NCBI GenBank assembly: GCA_028023455.1
Contig: JAQFVV010000323.1
Location: 930,001 to 994,000, forward strand
Direction: 5' to 3'
From: Epiperipatus broadwayi
Lineage: Eukaryota; Onychophora; Udeonychophora; Euonychophora; Peripatidae
Length of the DNA: 64,000 bases
In this document: positions 12,625 through 26,200 of the stretch, piece by piece
How positions within the stretch are numbered: the stretch's first letter is position 1
Layout: each line of letters starts with the position of its first letter
Position numbers and translations under genes: made by a program
The notes under the pieces: model-generated
Told to the model about the DNA's origin: nothing
The model's database searches: none
What the model saw: only the letters and a program-made list of their open reading frames with translations

Positions 12625-12815
12625 TGTTGAAGGTTTTAGCCTTTCATGTTATTTTTAGATCATCTGCTAGTGGTTAATAATTTTAATATATGAGCTGATT
12701 ATATCATTTCATTATATTACAAAATAGTTTTTCTTACCTATAATAAGATGTAATATAGATAAGCATGTTAGAAATGCACTCCAAAATACTGGAAAACCTA
12801 TAAAAATAATTATGG

Positions 12816-12817
<2 letters not shown>

Positions 12818-12861
<44 letters not shown>
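12818..12861. repeat. (TA)n microsatellite
   Basis: An uninterrupted TA run of about 44 bp. Confidence 0.95.
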
Positions 12862-12865
<4 letters not shown>

Positions 12866-13128
12866 CTTTTTTTCATAAGTATTTTGTTTACTGTAAATTA
12901 AAATATCTATCTATTTGTCAACTACTTATTTACAATGCAGAATAAAACTTTAATTCAGTATTTATTATTAAAAATATACCTATTACATAAATATTAAAAT
13001 TACTAATGTTACTACAAATGAATAAATTTAAAATATTAAACTGAATTATACAATAACAATGATGACATTAATTGATTTTATATGACAGAAGTTATAGGAA
13101 TAAGAAAAAAAAACGTTCAATATTTAAA

Positions 13129-13310
13129 AAGGTAATTATAATGTAGTCAGCCTTGGCCACTTGATGGCATTCTGGCTCACCAAAACACCTAACAAATGCC
13201 ACTTACAAGGCCTGACTTATGGCTATAGAAAACATCTATGTTTATCTTAGCCATTTCTGCTTCGGGACAGTTACTGTGAATCCACACACTTATCTTTTGT
13301 GTACAGTTTG

Positions 13311-13346
<36 letters not shown>

Positions 13347-14378
13347 ACTTCGATTAGTCAAATTGTTACAATATATGTTACACAATCATTGTATTTATAA
13401 TTAGTTTAAGAAACCTGACTTTATAGTAATTTTCCAAACAGCCACACCCTTGTTTAGAGAATGTGTAAGGTGTAAAAGCTTGCCAAGGGTACATAAAAAC
13501 GAATTCGGCCAAGTTCGTGTGTGAAATCTCATTTTCATGTGAAATACCATGTAGTTCATAAAATGGCAGGTGAATGCGTAACTTTTTTGCAGTTGCCGAC
13601 AGCAAAAGACCAGTGTGTGTCTGTCATATTTGCAATATGACAAAATACCACTAATTTGGACTGAAAGGTTTGTTTCTGCTGTCCAAAAAAAAGCCATTTG
13701 ATCAGTTGACATATTTTTTTTTGTATTGTTTATTGTTTGTAAACAATATTACATTGATTTGGGGAAGTTCATTTTTGGTTGGGACAAAATTGTGGGTCTA
13801 AAACCTTTCGATTTGATACAAATTAATAAATAAAAAACAAGGGTGGAAAAAAAACCCTTTTATTTATTTGAAAACTACACAGTTTTTTGGTTATGTAGAA
13901 AGCAATAATTAAGTGAAAGATATCGCAAAATAAACATCGCAGAGTAGTAACAATCAATGAATCAATCCCCTAAACCCACCCCTTCCCCCCAAAAAAGTTT
14001 ACATTTATGTTTAAAAAAGTTGTTGTTTTCTAAAGAGAAAATTAAAATTAAACATTTTATTTTTAATATAGACAAGGGAAAAAAGTTATAGCAATCAATC
14101 AATTAATAACAAAAAAGGGAAATGATGATAATTTGTCAAAAAACAGAAATTTAAAAATAAAAAAAGTTGTTGTTTACTAAATACAAAATTTAAATTAAAC
14201 AACTTTTTTTATAAAAAGGCAGAAAAAAAAATTATAGCAATCAATAAATTAATAAGCAAAAAAAAAAAAAAAACCCAGCGATTTCAAAATCACACGCCCC
14301 GAAAAACGTACATAGTATTGTTTTTGACTGCCAACAACACCATCAAGTGGCCAAGCCCAACTACGTTATATTTACCTT
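13129..14378. mobile_element. 1.25 kb terminal-inverted-repeat element, no intact transposase
   Basis: The first 39 bases (13129-13167, including CTTGGCCACTTGATGG) and the last 39 (14340-14378, inverted) match at 34 of 39 positions. The inner core GGCCACTTGATGG is identical. The interior holds a more complex patch (about 13360-13730) with two overlapping minus-strand frames of 75-103 codons. They look too broken to name and no DDE motif is visible. The rest is A-rich spacer. Flanks TATTTAAA and TAAAAATT are too AT rich to define the target-site duplication, so TA-, TTAA- or longer-duplication families all remain possible. Confidence 0.7.
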
Positions 14379-14384
14379 TAAAAA

Positions 14385-17300
14385 TTATCTTACTTTTGCT
14401 TATAAATAATATTTTCATCATCTAATTTTGCATTAATAACTAATATTAATTAAGAGTATTAAAAATTTTGGCAAACCTTCCAAAAAATCAAGGTGTTAGT
14501 CATTTTTCAATTTTATATACTATTGTACAATCACACATTTGGCCACAATTGGAATAAAATACAAAATAACAAGTTCATTTCTGATATTCTCTTTGACCTT
14601 TCTTTACTTGCTTAAAACATTGTTGTAAAATGTAAAATATAATATTACAATCTCTATAATATTGTAGATATAACAAAGCTTGTCCTTAGATTTACAAAAA
14701 AAAAAGTAGAATCATTCGAAATATGCTTTGAAGGCAAAATTCAATATCAGGTAAAAAGTGATAAACCATTACATTTAGATCTAAAAAATGTCTATGATGA
14801 TTGAATCAATGCTGCAATAGTAATATTCACATGGTTTGGTTTTAATCTGACTTAAAAATTAATTCATGTCTAGAGTAATAATTTTCTAAATATAAATTTG
14901 ATATTTATAATAACTTTCTGCATTGTCAGGATTATTTACCTAATCATTTAAAACACTTGTTAACATTGTTTCATTGGAATCATTAGAAGTTAATGTTTTC
15001 ACAGAAATGCAAATCTATAGGATTTTTTACAATAAATTACTTTGTGTTTGGGCCAATATGATTTTTGTTAAAGTTGAAAATATTTCGTGCAAATTATTTT
15101 TTTTCTATTAAGTAATCGAATCTTTTAGTACAGTTTTTTTTTAAAAAGCCAGGTTTATTTTTTCACCAGTTTACACTTAGTGGGATTATTAATGGTCTTT
15201 TTCAAAAACAGCTACTGTGAATTTTTAATTTTTAATTTTCAAAGGATCATAACTATAGTCTTAACTTTCTAATCATATAATTTGATAAGATTGCATGGTT
15301 GTATGGATTGGGACATCTACAGTCCATTTTATATGTACTGATTTTCTGAACATTGTATTGACATGTTTCTATGAAACAATAGAGGAATGATAATTGAAGA
15401 ATGATTTTTTTTAGTTTAAGAAGATAATTTTTTTAATGTAAACACTGACATACAAATTGATTTATTATAAATTCATTATGTAATTTAAAATTCTCTTATT
15501 TGTTATTGGCATGTTTGTATTCAAACTGTAAGTATTATATATCTTTTCATATCCACATTTAGTTTTCAAAAAGTAAAAAAGTTTGGGATGGGAGTGGTGG
15601 AAAAATTAAACAGTTAATAAGACATTTATTTTATACAGAATTACGTTTTTATAAACAGTAATATTAATAAGCTAATAAGATAATGTACCAGTGCTTTGTA
15701 GATTTAACTATGTAAATGAATACTCTAACTTTCCAAACACAAGATAAAGTCTTTGTGAAAAGATAGAATGAACCCATCTACCTTTTCAACCCAAACATTT
15801 ATCCCATATTTAATTTTTTATTAAATATATATAAAAAAAATTTTAAATCATTAATCTTCTCTTCTAATTCATTTTTTTAATGAAATGAATTCAATGATAA
15901 AGGAAATGAGATTAATGTTCACCAATTATAATTTTTAAAAATTAAATGGCATTTATAAAAGTTAATGCAATAGTCCTAAATGTTCCTAGAATTCACAACT
16001 GAAAATCCTTCGAAGATACAATTCTTAATTCCTTAGTTGTTATGCAATGAAGGAGATAATATGAGATTTCAAGTTGACATTTAGTTTCCTCCTTGTATAT
16101 AGATGTCATAATTTATATACAGTTCTTTTATTAACAATTATAATTCCATTTTGAAGATGTAGCTTATATATAATTTTAAAGGCATTTGGAAAAAGTTGTT
16201 ATTCATATATATATATATATAGATATATATATTAGGCTAGACAAGTGCATTTTACATATCCTACAATAAAATTGGTGTTGTATTCACTTTGCATTTTTTT
16301 TATAATATAAAGTTCATTAATTTAATTTACTTGAAATTTTTTAAAACGATCCTTATATTTAAAACTCCAACTAAAACAATATTTATAGAATACAAAAAAT
16401 ATATTCAAATTAAGTAATTTAGAAATGAGTTTTCTTTAAAAAATACTAGAAATTTCTTCTAATAAGCTTTCTTATTAAATCGTTCAAAAATATAGATTTT
16501 ATAAATTAAATGTGAACATAGAGGTCATCACATTGTCAATTGCCTTTATTAATGAATTAGTATTTCAACAATGATTTTTCATTTTAAAAAATGAAAAATA
16601 CAAATTTACTAGATATTATATTTATTTTCATAAACATAATAGGAATAAAAATATACTGTATACATATATTGATTATATGTATGTGTGGGTAATATATACT
16701 CTTACAATTTATATATATATGTGTGTGTGTGTCCACTAAATATATTTCAAACTTTATATAGGTTGTAAAAATTGGGCAACTTTTTGTAGGCTATACTTAA
16801 TCTGAAATATTAAAGCAAAAACATTTTAAATATTAATATGTCAGGTCATTTTTTCAAGATCATGTATGGCTGCACATTCTTGTAACTAATATTAAAGTAT
16901 AATGTTCAAGCCTTCAGAATGAATATATTATGTAATAAATGATATTAAATTGTAACTGGAAAACATTGCCACTTGTTAATGCAGTTGTGAAAATAATTTT
17001 TAGATTACAACTGAATAAAAAAAAGTTTTCATTATATAAATATATTAAAGGCAAATTTGCAGCATTGTTTAACATTCCACCATATGCTATTTACTCTTCT
17101 TTAAGGCAAGAATAATATTTTTTCAATGAAAAAAATTAAGTTTTCTGGGTAACTTATATTGCACATATATATCAATCAAGATATTATCCTTTTTTTTTTA
17201 AATCAGGCAAAATTCTACACTTTCAAAAATTGCCTTTTTATTTAAAAAAATGTGAAGTGTATAATAAAATACACAACACGGTCAAAGAATTTTATTGTAT

Positions 17301-17940
17301 CTTCCACATCTGTGATGGATTTAATAATTTATAATCTGTTTTGAGACCAATTGCAAGATTATAGATATAACATTTTTAAAATGATTAAAAATATGATTTT
17401 TTTGTAAAGGTTCATAATTATGTTTACATAATAATGGAATAATGGTGAAATAGTTAATAAAAACCCAAAGCATACATGATTATGCTTTTATTTAATAATT
17501 TTTAGGATCTTTTGAAATATTTAAAAACTATAATGCAGTTTTAATATTTTAAAGTGGATTTGATAGATATACCCGACATTTATTTGTTTGTGTATTAAAA
17601 AAAAAATACATTCAATATAGATTTGGTTCAGTTTGTTGAATGATTTACTTGGAATGGTTTGTTGTCATTGGATGATAAAAATATCATTGTTTCTCATTAT
17701 GAACTCATTTTTCTAATACCTTCAAATTTGACAAATGTACTTTAATAATGATTTTCATTTGTAAGTATATATTTCTATCACATAATGTGCTATTTATTGA
17801 ATTCTGTTATAGAATAATTGACCAAAAGTTAAAAAAAATACAAAAGAGTGTCACCCAATAAAACAATAAATTTATCAATGAGTAAAATTAATAATGTATG
17901 TTTTCCTTAATGTTGGTGATGATGGTTTCTAGTTGTATTT
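14385..17940. other. AT-rich stretch without a recognisable gene
   Basis: No supported coding region. It contains small TA/TG microsatellites near 16203-16232 and 16711-16732 and many A/T homopolymers. Confidence 0.6.
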
Positions 17941-17947
17941 TTATATT

Positions 17948-18091
17948 GGACTATTTTCATCATCTGATATGCTTAGTGAATGTCTTTAGATAAGTATACC
18001 TTTATTTAAATATTCCAAATTTGGAATATTTAAATAAAGTTAAATTTATCTAAAGACATTCAATATCCATATTAGATGATGGAAATAATCC
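17948..18091. repeat. foldback palindrome, 72 bp arms
   Basis: The sequence is nearly self-complementary about a centre at 18019/18020 (CCAAA|TTTGG). The arms run out to ATTTTCATCATCTGATAT on the left and ATTAGATGATGGAAATAAT on the right, with a few mismatches. There is no central spacer, so a transcript would form a long hairpin. It may be a foldback transposon or a hairpin-type MITE. Confidence 0.85.
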
Positions 18092-18954
18092 GATTAATGA
18101 ATGTATCCCTCCCTACGTGCAAATACTCTGCAACTTATTATTAAATGAATTATTTCTATTTCCTTATTTAATAATTTTTAAATTGTGAAACATCAAAAAT
18201 TTTATTACACAAATACAATAAAAACAAATGTCAGAGTTTTTTTTATTTTATTTCTTTTTTTTCACATTTCAGCATATATTATTAAGAATATATAACTCAG
18301 ATATATAAAATGTCCAATACAAAATTTTGACTACAACTTCCTCATAGTAAAGACAATCGTAAGATTTATTTATAATATTTTATTTTGTTTAAATTAATAA
18401 TTAGATAATTTTAATGTTTATAAAACTTGCCTTACAGTATTTTCTTGCACTAATATATATCTAAATTTTAATTGATTGAAATATATATTTAAAAATTGTT
18501 TTTATTTAAATTTCAGTCTTGGACTTATTTTTTTACACAATTATTTTGAATGTGTGAGATATTTTTAAGGCCTAAGAAATTTAAAAAAAATGAACTTATG
18601 TGGTTATATAGAATTAATCTTGGCAAGTCATTGAAAGAATGTCATAATGAATATACTAATTACAGTACCAATTTGTCAAACAAAAGTATTTTTTAATTTA
18701 ATAATTTATTATTCATCTTTTATAATTTAAGATTTTTACATTTTAGTACAAAAACATCAACTTAATATTTTAAACTACGTTTACATTGACTTAAATTTTA
18801 TTATAAAACAATCTTTTTTGCCCTTATCATAGAATAAACTTTATTTCTTCATGGCTTATATTTAAGAAGAAAACAATCATTTTGTTTAGTTTTTCTTACA
18901 TTCTTTACATAATTGTAAATATAGGGAATTTAAATTCACACTTTTAAGTTTCCT

Positions 18955-19082
18955 TCAACTATCCAAACTATCTCATACCACTGATACACATGACCACACA
19001 CATGTAGAAAATATAAATAATCATAAATTTATGTATTTTGTGCTGAACCAGCACTCATCAGTTGATCCAGATTATCATCTCC

Positions 19083-19090
<8 letters not shown>
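18955..19090 (-). repeat. dispersed repeat R1, copy 1 (minus orientation)
   Basis: Reverse-complement similarity to 29385-29515: TGATACACATGACCACA here matches TGTGGTCATGTGTATCA there, and ATCCAGATTATCATC matches the GATTATAATCTGGA region. On the minus strand it holds CTGATGA (19061-19055) followed by a perfect 6 bp hairpin, GTGCTG-GTT-CAGCAC, then AAAA. That is one base away from a hammerhead core segment, where GAAA is expected. A TA/CA microsatellite borders the repeat, as it does at the 29.4 kb copy. Confidence 0.65.
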
Positions 19091-19123
<33 letters not shown>

Positions 19124-19126
<3 letters not shown>

Positions 19127-19308
19127 CAGGGCTCAGTTTATATTAAGATAACAAATCTTCATACTGTAATGGACAAGCTTCAGCCTACTCCAAATTACAA
19201 TACCTCAGTCAACCATACTATTGAAAATATGATGATGGAAAGCACAAATCCGATGCTGATGTCAATATCATTGCATGCCCATCTTCATCTCAACTCATTA
19301 TGACCTCT
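19124..19308 (+). repeat. left arm of a diverged 190 bp inverted pair
   Basis: Pairs with 19343-19532 in inverted orientation at roughly three quarters identity. From CTCAGTTTATATT to the TGA stop the alignment shows no indel, and both arms are open in the same frame for about 59 codons. Shared residues include SVYI, NLH, MD, LQ, TP, NP and ISL. This could be an old coding fragment or simply a duplicated repeat; I do not recognise the peptide. Confidence 0.6.
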
Positions 19309-19342
19309 CATTTTATTTAAATGAATAAGTTCCTATATATGA

Positions 19343-19532
19343 GGGGTCAGAGTGACTTGAGGTCAATATGGGCTGGCAATGATATTGGCAGCAGCAGGGG
19401 ATTTGGCCTTTGCATCATCAGATATTTAATGATATGAATGGCTGAAGAGTTGCAGGTTGGAGTAAATTGAAGCCTGTCCATTAAATTGTGAAGATTTGCG
19501 ATGGCAATATAAACTGAGCACTGATTATATAT
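19343..19532 (-). repeat. right arm of the diverged inverted pair
   Basis: Inverted counterpart of 19124-19308, separated from it by about 35 bp. On the minus strand it reads SVYIAIANLHNLMD and then ISLPAHIDLKSL before a stop. Confidence 0.6.
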
Positions 19533-19739
19533 ATATTGAAACATTCTTTTCTATGCTGGAATCATGTACGAATCTGAATGCACATTTCAGGGCGCCAAAT
19601 CCGCTTTGACCTTCACTTAGAATGACTAGCAATTGTAACTAATCAAGTTCCACATTTTAGGCGCTAAATCCACCTTTGTGACTTTCACTACCCAAATAAT
19701 AAAGAATATAAGTATAACAAAAAATGTTAAACTAAACAG

Positions 19740-22380
19740 ATTATTTTTTTATTGAACTAAGCTAGCAGGAAACTATAAATCTAAAGAAGATTACAAGGTG
19801 ATTAATGAAAACAATAACTTCTGTTCAAACTAACTTTAAATCACAGCCAAAATGTTATGAAATAAATTCAATATTCATCAAACCAATAAATAATAATAAT
19901 CAGATCTATGGAATGAATATGAAATTAAAATTATAAATTAAGTAATAAGTAAATTATGTAGATGACTAAATGGATGATAAAAGTAAGTAATAATTAAATA
20001 ATAAAATAAAATGAGTCTAAGAATGAAGAGAAAAGAAAGATGTATGAGAATAATGAAGAATTAAGATGATGATAGAATAAGAGTTAATGAATAATTAAGA
20101 TGATAAGAGAATAAAGATTAATGAATGATTAATCAATTATGATAATGAATTAAGGTCATATGAGAATGAATAAATAAAAGAACGATCAAAATGAAAGTAA
20201 ACAACAATGTTGATGATGGAGACTGATATCTTAAACTATAAACTAATATTGTATTAATTGATAATCAGATAAACTAATTAAAATAGGGATTCCAAGCTTG
20301 ACAAAATGAGAATATTCATGATAAAGTCAAAACAAGCAATTTACACCTTAAAGTTTGGTTGACTTTCATAAAACAGTGAATATAACATAACTCAAATCCA
20401 ACTACAATAAATAACTAGATATAAAATTTACCATAAATTCAAATTCTACATTGCAAATTAATAACCTATTCTTTTCAGGGTTCAAACAACTTAAATATTG
20501 TTATACAAGATATACTTGAATCAGTGACAGGGATTTTGCCACTACCCAAATATAACACACAAAACAGCTCTTAACACAAAATCGAATTAACAAACAATAT
20601 TTAGCAATTCCAAAGAAACTTTATAAACTCTATAACTCTTATAAACTTTAAGCTCCAAGTAATATGAATAACCCTTTTATAACTAAACATAATAACTTAC
20701 CACTTTCTTTTCTCATATATTATGAACAATTTGATCAAGATTGGTGAATGATAGATCTGCAGGTTCAAATAAACTGATTAAATCAATATTAAGTATTTAT
20801 CTTATAGTATACCATGTAAAATAATATGCACTCTAGGTTAATAATATTTTGATTATTAAGTGATGCTGCCTTAGATGTACACTTAAATTATAGGACTTAA
20901 CAAAATTATTATGATATAAAAACATATAGTCAAATATGCTATAATGATTGATGATGATTTCAATATAATCAGATGATATGTCGATGGCAATGACAACAAT
21001 AACGTGTATGGTGATTAGCAATAAGACTACAGACAACTAAATAATTTTTTAACATAACAACATTTATTTACACTATATACAAATTTATTTCAGACACATT
21101 GCATGAAATAAGACAGAGACATTATATATAAGCAGGTATAGAAAATAATTTATATCCCATTGACTACACACATAGTATATATGATAAACTCATACAGTGA
21201 TTCATATTTTCACTATCATTATTGGCTATGTTTCTATTATTTTATTTTATAGAATAGGAAGGTTAAACTCTATTTAAACTAAATTAGCACTCAAATAATA
21301 AAAACAAAAGTATATTTAAATCTTTGGGATATGTGCAAATTTTAAATCTAAAACTCAGTTATATAATAGTGTGTTATACTATAGCTATTTCATTTATCAG
21401 AATATGATAAGGACAACTATCATATTCAGCCAAATTAACAATTATTATTATTATTATTATTTAATATGAAGACATTTATTGTATTAGTGTGGGGACAGAC
21501 ATAAAAAGTCAAATGCACACCTGACACCAAAACATTACCTATGTCCATAACATAATCATTTTAATACTTAACCTATATTAATGTTCCATTGGTGAATCAC
21601 TGCTTAATGAAAATAATTCAACATTGTACAGGTGCATCACTTGCTCTCCCATACAGAAGTTTTACAATCACTAGTAAGATTTGGTTGGTTTGTTTATAAA
21701 CTGATGAAGATCCTACAACATCATAAAGATACTATTCCAAATAGGCAAACACTATAGATAAACCAGTGTCCCTGAATCTAACTTTATCCTATCATTGCTA
21801 TTTAATTTTAAAATACTAAAACTTCACCATACATAGTGGAAAACTTAACTACATAACCTCATGAGGAATCAAACAATAAAAGGAGGCTCTACAAAACAAC
21901 ATGATAGTTGTACAATAATATGGCCAATTCCAATACCTTTTCCTAAGTACAAATGTGTGGGCATACCTCATCACAGGGAAATAGATTTCAGACCATGAAT
22001 ATCATTCTCTTTTGTGATTAACTATGCTAACTAAGCTCTATCTATTGATTAACCTCAACAATATCATCCTCTCATGTTATCATCAATGGGAGAATTCTCC
22101 TTCTGCCCATGCACAATAACAATGATACTATATTTAATGCCATTATATGTGGCACATACTTATAAGCTGAAAGCTGTCATGAATCCTTATCAATACAATA
22201 GCAAGATAACATAATTCTAACAATAAAATTGGAAAAATAAATATTCCATTACACAATGCAGAAACTAATAGTGTATTAAACAAACCAACTTGTAAGTCAA
22301 ATGACCATTAAGTATTTTTAAAAATAACAATAATACTTTTGTTATAACAAGCAATACACATATAGACAGTGAAAATTAGC
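19740..22380 (+). repeat. 2.6 kb dispersed repeat, copy A
   Basis: Its reverse complement aligns along its whole length, in order, with 44730-47270. Checked points include CTAGCAGGAAACTATAAATC (about 19763) against the segment around 47230-47250, GACTTTCATAAAACAGT (about 20360) against 46598-46620, GCCACTACCCAAATA (about 20538) against 46418-46435, the stretch 20880-21020 against 46080-46230, GATCCTACAACATCA (about 21708) against 45395-45420, and the 22000-22150 stretch against 44990-45160. Divergence is high (perhaps 25 percent by eye) with small indels. No long reading frame is conserved between the copies, so I read it as an old non-coding transposon or an ancient inverted duplication. Confidence 0.8.
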
Positions 22381-25300
22381 CTACATTTTATATTTAAAGT
22401 GGACATGTTAATTCATAGGCAAAATTTAATAAATGCAAAATGCTTATATCCAATATTTCATATAATAAAACATTGGTGTCATTATATTATATCTTTGACA
22501 AGTTTTGTCTGTTTGTCTACCCTTAAATAAAATATTAAAATCTATTTTAAAAGTATGAGAGATAAATCACTTTCTCTGTCTGTCTAGATAAATGATATTT
22601 AATATTATATTTTCCCTCAACTGGGAAAATAACGAAAATATATATAACAAATGTGTGGATCTTTATACACCTATTTGTCCTTAACTAAATACATTTTCAT
22701 AGCACAATAAATAAATAAAAATTCTCTGAATAACACATTACAAACAGTATATTACAATAATAAAAGTAAGCAATTAAAAAATGAACATTTTCTCCCATTA
22801 TATTTTATCTTCCTTAGTTCAAAGTTTGTTGCATCATTATGAGCTGAATGATAAGGAAACTGATATATTTGTGATTATTATATTCCATGCTAGCATAGTG
22901 AAATAAAATTCCAACACTTCCAAAACCGTGTAACACAATTAAAGAAATAATATTTATCCCCACTTTCTGTAGATAATTTTCCTTAAAATGAACTTGTAGG
23001 TTGATTACAATTAGCAAGATAAACTGTACAAACTCATTTATTTATTTATTTACTTTTTTCCATTTGCAGTAATATCTGTAATAATTTTAAAATGATACAG
23101 GCATATTAAAACATTTTAAAATATTACTAATTCGCATGTTACACAATAAAGATTAATAAATAAATATTTATTTATTTTTATCAGAAAATTAATATGTGTT
23201 TAATAATACTAGGAAGCCTTTATTTAAATGTTAGCAATTATAAATACAATATTATTGGACTTTTAACACTGTAATTTTTCCATTTTCAATAACCAAGCAA
23301 AATCGCACTAAAACAAAACTACCAGACAATTTTTCTTCTTTAATAAAAATAGGAAATAGGTTCATGCATTTTTCTTTTTGAATTGATTAAACTTTATACT
23401 ACCTAAAAACTACTTTTTACTTTGTTTACTTTATCTTTTCACACTATTCTTCAAAATTATTTTGAATTATATTTTATGAAGATTGTAATTTATAAGCAAA
23501 CATATTTTTCCTCTTTATTATAAAGAGTGCAAAAATTTTTTCTTCTTTTCCTTTCCTTGCTACTTTAAATAACTTATGCATCATTTTTAAATAGCAAAAC
23601 TGGCTAACATAATCAAAACAAAAGTAAATGCTTATACTTTCTAGATTTGTCCTTAGTTTGAAGTAGTATTTGTTGAGGCAAATAATTATCCATATGGCTC
23701 TAATTTTCTTTTCTCCAGTATGAATCTCAGAAAAATAGTGATGAATGAATACAAGGGTAAAGTTTCTTATTCCATGTTTTTTTTTAAATACACATTATCC
23801 TGTAATCCTATTCAATTCAATCCACAAGGTTGTTACTATTCAGCTAATTTTTATTATTATTATATTGTAGGTGAAGATATTGAAGTTCTTTTTATTCTGA
23901 TTTTCTTTCTTAATACCCCTCTACAAACTTTATTAAAATATTTATGCCTTGTATTACATTGCATTGTGGTACTAAATCGACCAATAACTGAACAGTGTGA
24001 ATAAATTAATATTTCTCCCTCTCATGATAACTAATTAAACTGTTTCATACCAATTTAAATTGCAATACAATATATTTGAAGATTGTTTACAAAATTTAGG
24101 AGAAATATAAATTGTTTTCTTTTTTGTAAGTATTGTTTAATAATAATAATAAAATACTAAATATTTCTATACTTCCAAATTGGTTGAATACTATTCAATG
24201 ATCATTTTACATATAGTTGCCACTAAACTGTATGATAAAATATTTATGAACTTCATATCCATCTTATCATACTTTTTAGTGTATCTCAAACAGGTCAAGT
24301 CTTCATCACTTTCAGGATATTTATTGGTGAGCTTTTACATAATTGGAAAATTATAATCTAACAAGCATTTCAACCTATTAACTGATTTTACATACTGATT
24401 TTTAACATATTAATAATTATTATTAATTAAAATTTACAATTATTCATATAGTTATTTTATATATATATATTGTACCGTGGTACATCGTTATCGAATATTT
24501 AGTATTATTTAAAAGAAGTAATATTTCATAAATCTCACCTTTTTAAAATAAAGTGGGAAAATAGAAGTTAAATGTTGAAGGAAAATAAAATTTAAAACAA
24601 AAGAGTAGTGTGGGGGGGGGGTATTGTTAAAGAAAAATAAATAATAAACACTTTTAAAGAGGGTAAGATTTTTTTTATTTTAAAAAAAGATGAAATAAAA
24701 ATGATTTAAAATTATTTTTGATTAATTCATAATAAAAAGTCGTAAAGAAAAAAATTGTTTTATTTTATAATAAAATAATTAAATGTGTGCGTGTGTGTCA
24801 AAGTTTTGAACAAAAGACTAAAATAGAAGCCCAATCAGAGTGAAGTAAATGACAATAATTTCACGAGATAACAAATGCTGGACTGAACAAAACTTTGTCG
24901 TTGTTAAGTCGGTTTAAAATTCTTAACATTCTATTATTATTTATGATATTTTCAAAAAAATATTTCCTAAAACTACAGAATTGAAAATTATATAAATTGT
25001 TGTATATATCAAAATGATGCATTGTTAATATTAGCTTATTGTGCAGCTAGTTGGAGTCTTCACTGCGAATAACAACAGCAGATAGTTCGGAGGGCAAATC
25101 ATGTTTGGATAAAGCCAATAAAGTAGTGAAGTGTTTATGCTGAAAATCCACAAAGATTATATAATATCATGAATTCAAGGAGGATTTACTGGAGGTTAAC
25201 GCTAACCGGTCATAGATAACATTTTTTAGATAAATGCATTGTGCTATATGTACATTATTCCAGATTTCCAAATCCTAGATAACTTTTGGTTTTAATATTC

Positions 25301-26110
25301 TCTAATTCTTAATCTTCTTTTTTAAATAAAACTGTGATAAATCAGTAAATAAAACTTTAAACTTTACCAAGTAGTATCTGGGAAATACAAACGATATCGG
25401 CTTGTGTGCTTAACATTATTCAAAGACATTGTGTACATGTATGTGTGAATTTTAATTTAGTATGTCTTGTATATTTTAGTTATTATAATGTATTAAAACA
25501 TTTATTTAAAATGAAAAGATGTACATGTTTGAATTATAAAGCAAAATGACTGTTTTTTTTTTAAAAAAGATATTTAAACTGCCGTATAAATATTTATATT
25601 TATGTTTAAATACACATATTTATGCTAAGATAATATTTAATAAAGTAGGAGGGGAAAGATTTAATTATTATAAAGATATAGTTGAATTAAAACTTAAAGA
25701 ATAAGGATTTGTTTTGTTAAGGATGCAAAAGTTTAATGTTCGGTAAATCATCATTATTATTTAAAATAGAATGTTTAGATTGGGCAGACATTTCTTTTTC
25801 TTTTAAAGCAGATGTAATTCGATGATCTAGTGGTGGTCTCAGATACTGGATTCTTTACAAATCATATAAACATGTTAATTACTATGTAATTAACTGGTGT
25901 CTAAAGGTTTACCTTTAAATAAATAAAGTGTTTCTTTGGTCAGTATTTGTCTAGTAGCCGAGTGTTTATGTTATTGGTAGCTTGCTGCCAATGATATTCT
26001 GCACTCCACCTGAGGACCAAGCACCTTCAAAGATTGGGTTAGTTTAGCAAGGGAGAAAAAGTATTTTTAGATTTCTATTTGTCATTAGTTTTAAAATAAA
26101 AAGGTGGGTG
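22381..26110. other. AT-rich stretch without a recognisable gene
   Basis: Open frames here (22814-23017 minus, 23720-24004 plus) are low-complexity and show no domain. Small features are an (ATT)n run near 23852, a G9 run near 24611, a GTACCGTGGTAC palindrome at about 24473 and a slightly less AT-rich patch around 25030-25230. Nothing identifiable as a gene. Confidence 0.6.
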
Positions 26111-26113
26111 GTT

Positions 26114-26116
<3 letters not shown>

Positions 26117-26185
<69 letters not shown>

Positions 26186-26200
26186 AAAAAAAAAAAAAAA
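26117..26200. repeat. (TA)n plus poly(A)/poly(T) tract at the LINE 3' end
   Basis: About 64 bp of TA is followed by about 20 A. It abuts the 3' end of the minus-strand LINE, so on that strand it reads as T-rich then TA-rich tail. The related element at 42.4 kb also ends in a TA array, after TGATAATGATGATGAT. Confidence 0.9.

Noticed and set aside
20833-21036. 67-codon minus-strand frame in copy A of the 2.6 kb repeat
   Set aside because: The corresponding part of copy B does not keep the frame, so coding constraint is not supported.
21690-21730. CTGATGAAGATCC in the 2.6 kb repeat as another hammerhead
   Set aside because: No GAAA follows at a suitable distance, and no stem II can be drawn.
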